From Acidimicrobiaceae bacterium (GTDB lineage: Bacteria > Actinomycetota > Acidimicrobiia > Acidimicrobiales > UBA8190), in NCBI GenBank assembly GCA_003151955.1, contig PLZB01000085.1, forward strand, positions 1 through 64,000: a stretch of DNA of 64,000 bases, given 5' to 3'. The notes under the pieces were generated by a model, which was not told the origin of the DNA, searched no databases, and worked only from the letters and a program-made list of their open reading frames with translations. How positions within the stretch are numbered: position 1 is the stretch's first letter; each line of letters opens with the position of its first letter. A program made the translations under genes and the position numbers. Shown here one piece after another: positions 61,728 to 64,000 of this stretch.

Positions 61728-62238
61728 GGTCGGAGGCGGTCAGCCATCCAGTCGCGTGGTGAAGCTGGCTGATTGCCGGTCGGATGACCTTTTCCCAGTC
61801 CCAGTCGCCTTGGGATTCGAGGATGATCCGGGCGATGTGGAGCCACGTTCCCCAACCGCCGATGACGACGGCATCGGGATAGTTGGGGCTGCCGACGAGA
61901 TCCGGCATGGCGCAAGGACCTCATCGGGATCGGGGGAGTAGGCGTAGACGACCGAGTAGTCCGACACCCTGTTCGAGAACCTTCGGGCATAGCCGGCCGC
62001 ACCGGTCAGGGTCGCCGTCGCCGGGAGCCGGGCCTCGATGTCGTCGACCGCCAGCCCGGTGTGGACGGTGAGTGGCTTGTCCCGGCGGAGGCGCCGATGT
62101 CCGGCCCAGTGCAGCAGGAGGCGGATCGGGTCATAGACGATGAGGCCGTTCTAACTCTCCTCCACAGCTCCCATCTCCCTCGGAGCGACGCGCCTCGATC
62201 AGCAGCTGGCGCCACACGATCTCCGTCTTCGACAACAT
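61693..62238 (-). pseudogene. Frameshifted gene remnant, possible HTH/AbiEi-like protein
   Basis: Three consecutive minus-strand frames each read as good protein: MLSKTEIVWRQLLIEARR (from ATG 62238), then GLIVYDPIRLLLHWAGHRRL through TLTGAAGYARRFSNRVSDYS, then MPDLVGSPNYPDAVVIGGWG to the stop at 61693. The first two parts recall HTH proteins with an AbiEi-like C-terminal region; the last resembles the start of a nucleotidyltransferase-type partner (IGGWGTWLH). At least one frame change disrupts it. Could be a decayed abortive-infection/TA locus; identification is tentative. Confidence 0.4.
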
Positions 62239-62295
62239 CCGTTCCCTGTACAGGAGTTTTCACTTTTCGATGAGAACCCCAGTTGGACGGCAGGC

Positions 62296-63570
62296 TCAGC
62301 CCTTGACCGGGAATGTCGGGAAGGCAACGAGCTGCCAGTTCCGTCCCCCGTCGGTGGTGATCTCGACCCCGGCTCCGGCGGGTGGGTTCCCGCTCACCAG
62401 GTTGCCGCCCACCCCGGCCGCGCAGTCGTTGTCGGTGCTGCAGCTGACCGACGACACGGCGGAGTTCCCCCCGAGCTGGAGCTGCATCTGCCAGCTGGTC
62501 CCCCCGTCGGAGGTGCCCAGGACGACGCCCTGGTCGTAGGGGCGCTGGTAGGGGCCGCCGGTGCTGCCGCCGCCGAAGATGTCGTCGGTGCCGGTGATCG
62601 TTCCGGTCAGGAGGCAGACGTCGGCCGACGGGCAGGAGAGACCGTTGACCTCGCCCACCCAGGGGACCGTCTCGGCCAGGGTCCAGGACCGGCCCCCGTC
62701 GTTGGTCGAAGCCAGCGACAGTTTGGTCCCGAAGTACCCCGATCCAACGAGGGTGGCCAGCGCCGTGCACTGGAGGGGTCCGGAGCAGCTGACCTCGTCG
62801 AGCGAGGTGGCCGCCGGGGGCACCGATCCCGTGGACCAGGTGGCTCCCCCGTCGGTGGTCACCGTCGTCAGGGCGGCCTGGTCGCCGTCGGATCCCACGG
62901 CGACGCAGTCGTCGACGGTGCTGCAGGTCCCGCCCCCGATCCGCTCCACCAGGGGAGCCGGATGGTGCGGGGCCGGTTTCGGCGCCGGGGGGATGTCGAC
63001 CAGGGTGGTCCACGTCAGGCCGCCGTCGGTGGAGCGGATGAGCCGGCTTCCGTCGGCCCCGTAGCACCAGCTCCCCGGGTCGCAGTGGAACCGGTACGGC
63101 GCGTCGTGGCCGTCCACCGGGGGGTCGGCCGGCACTGTCGCCGGGGTCAGGGTGCTCCCGCCGTCGTCGCTGGCGTCGACGATCGAGGGCTGGCCAGCTC
63201 CTGGCACCACGCACCTCGATACCGACGAGCAGCTGACGCGGACCGGAGCGATCGGAAACGTGGTCCGGAGGTTCCCGACGGCGTTGCCGCTTCCGGTTAC
63301 GGCCAGTCGGGCCCCGGTGAGCGTTCCCCAGGCCCAACGGATGCGTGCCGTTCCGTGGAGGGCCAACGGGGCCGTCGTGGCGGTCACGACGCAGGTCGTC
63401 GTGGTCGGGCAGGAGATGTCGGCGATGCTGTCGTAGCGGCCCGACGCCGACGGCGGCCCGTCGATCCAGAAGGCTCCCCCGGAGAAGCCCTTCTCCCAGT
63501 CGAGAGTGCCCAGGTACGACCGCTCGCCGTGGGCGGGAAGGATTGCCAGAATGGCAACGCCGACGGCCAC
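62296..63570 (-). CDS. Exported Asp-box beta-propeller protein
   Basis: A ~425-aa protein with a hydrophobic N-terminus (VAVGVAILAILPAHG, signal anchor or signal peptide) and at least six Asp-box-like units (SDDGGSTLT, STDGGLTWT, TTDGGATWS, TNDGGRSWT, TSDGGTSWQ, TTDGGRNWQ), alternating with SC-x5-C pairs (SCSSVSRC, TCSTVDDC, SCPSADVC). This is a BNR/sialidase-type propeller, probably binding or modifying glycans outside the cell; no sialidase catalytic set was recognised. The start is uncertain: GTG 63570, CTG 63594, or fusion to the upstream membrane ORF through a frameshift. Confidence 0.75.
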   Translation of the reverse strand: MAVGVAILAILPAHGERSYLGTLDWEKGFSGGAFWIDGPPSASGRYDSIADISCPTTTTCVVTATTAPLALHGTARIRWAWGTLTGARLAVTGSGNAVGNLRTTFPIAPVRVSCSSVSRCVVPGAGQPSIVDASDDGGSTLTPATVPADPPVDGHDAPYRFHCDPGSWCYGADGSRLIRSTDGGLTWTTLVDIPPAPKPAPHHPAPLVERIGGGTCSTVDDCVAVGSDGDQAALTTVTTDGGATWSTGSVPPAATSLDEVSCSGPLQCTALATLVGSGYFGTKLSLASTNDGGRSWTLAETVPWVGEVNGLSCPSADVCLLTGTITGTDDIFGGGSTGGPYQRPYDQGVVLGTSDGGTSWQMQLQLGGNSAVSSVSCSTDNDCAAGVGGNLVSGNPPAGAGVEITTDGGRNWQLVAFPTFPVKG

Positions 63571-64000
63571 GACGAGGACGGTCCGGCTCCGCAGGTAGAG
63601 GTGCCCTGACGGAGCGGTCCGACGGCGGCCACGACGGCGACGCCGGCGACAAAGAAAAGGGCCACCCCCATGTCGATCGTGGAGCGGTTGATGAAGAAGA
63701 ACGGAGAAGCCGTCAACTCCCCGGGACCGCCGGATGATGCCAACACGGCCACGATCCCCACCGGCAGGGCCACCACCACCGCCGAGAGGAGGTCCCGGCG
63801 CCGGGCCGTGGCCAGGCTGACCGGGGGGTCGGCGGGTTGCCCTGACATCCGGAGGGCGGCCACCGCGCCCGCCCCGCACAGCAGAGCCCCGGCCGCCAGG
63901 GGTAGGAGGAATGCCGCAGCCGCCCCCCAGTCGACCCGGCCCGGCTCGACGATGCTGGCCGGTCGGGGGAAGACCACTGGGAGCTGCCGCTGGACGATTC
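63384..64000 (-). CDS. Membrane protein, 5' end outside the window
   Basis: A hydrophobic frame entering from the window edge with three or four transmembrane segments (GAAAAFLLPLAAGALLCGAG, LLSAVVVALPVGIVAVLA, MGVALFFVAGVAVVAAVG). After about 63620 the frame turns low-complexity and looks like a shadow of the propeller gene, while the propeller frame shows another helix there. Either a frameshift splits one gene or two genes overlap. Function unknown. Confidence 0.45.
   Translation of the reverse strand, partial: IVQRQLPVVFPRPASIVEPGRVDWGAAAAFLLPLAAGALLCGAGAVAALRMSGQPADPPVSLATARRRDLLSAVVVALPVGIVAVLASSGGPGELTASPFFFINRSTIDMGVALFFVAGVAVVAAVGPLRQGTSTCGAGPSSSWPSALPFWQSFPPTASGRTWALSTGRRASPGEPSGSTGRRRRRAATTASPTSPARPRRPAS

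Overview
The window is high-GC (roughly 70 %) bacterial DNA with densely packed genes, mostly C or G at third codon positions, many GTG starts and many 4-bp start/stop overlaps. Gene order and gene families (prs-rplY-pth, mfd-mazG-eno-ftsB-DUF501-ppx, DUF2510, a mycothiol-type DinB protein, a GalE2/Rv0502-like pair) point to an actinobacterium. Secreted proteins with a 'GGIFAFGDA-x-F-x-GSMGG' repeat, the acidic, Thr/Pro-rich secreted proteins and the very frequent leaderless genes would fit the class Acidimicrobiia; that class assignment is inference.

Layout. 0.1-3.2 kb: two tandem membrane diguanylate cyclases. 3.2-5.6 kb: prs, rplY, pth. 5.6-7.4 kb: an ABC-2 exporter pair. 7.4-8.4 kb: a small accessory patch with a hypothetical gene and an AbrB/PIN-like toxin-antitoxin-type pair. 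8.5-18.4 kb: conserved housekeeping block mfd, SurA/PrsA-like lipoprotein, mazG, eno, ftsB/divIC, DUF501, ppx. 18.4-26.9 kb: a polysaccharide/glycoconjugate locus (two glycosyltransferases plus a coiled-coil protein on the minus strand; YfhO-like membrane protein, methyltransferase and polyprenyl-phosphate glycosyltransferase on the plus strand). 27-28.7 kb: a class V aminotransferase and a GNAT acetyltransferase. 28.7-32.2 kb: extended SDR, acyltransferase and NlpC/P60 hydrolase on the minus strand.

32.3-33.9 kb: a tRNA with a Leu(UAA) anticodon but a short class I variable loop, then a PadR regulator (with a TTA codon) and its membrane partner. 34.3-46.8 kb: acyl-CoA dehydrogenase, a secreted repeat protein, an ECF sigma factor coupled to a membrane propeller-like protein, an Lgt-like protein, SDR, dienelactone hydrolase, DUF885 peptidase-like protein and a malyl-CoA-lyase-type enzyme. 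46.9-57.9 kb: a membrane protein with two retropepsin-like domains, a methylsuccinyl-CoA-dehydrogenase-like enzyme, an XRE-type regulator with an operator-like palindrome, MaoC-like dehydratase, MutY, acyl-ACP desaturase, hydrolases, flavin reductase, RmlC and a DUF4115-type membrane protein. 58-64 kb: an oligopeptidase B-like peptidase, sufB, a broken gene and a secreted Asp-box propeller protein running off toward the window end.

The most unusual observations are: a ~200-bp AT-rich, foreign-looking but in-frame tract inside sufB (61081-61280); the class I tRNA carrying a UAA anticodon; pth, which has no ATG/GTG/TTG start and must begin at CTG immediately after the in-frame rplY stop codon; and a genome-wide style of leaderless promoter (TANNNT exactly 6-7 nt before the start codon) seen at 18 genes here. 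No insertion sequence, prophage or CRISPR array was seen.
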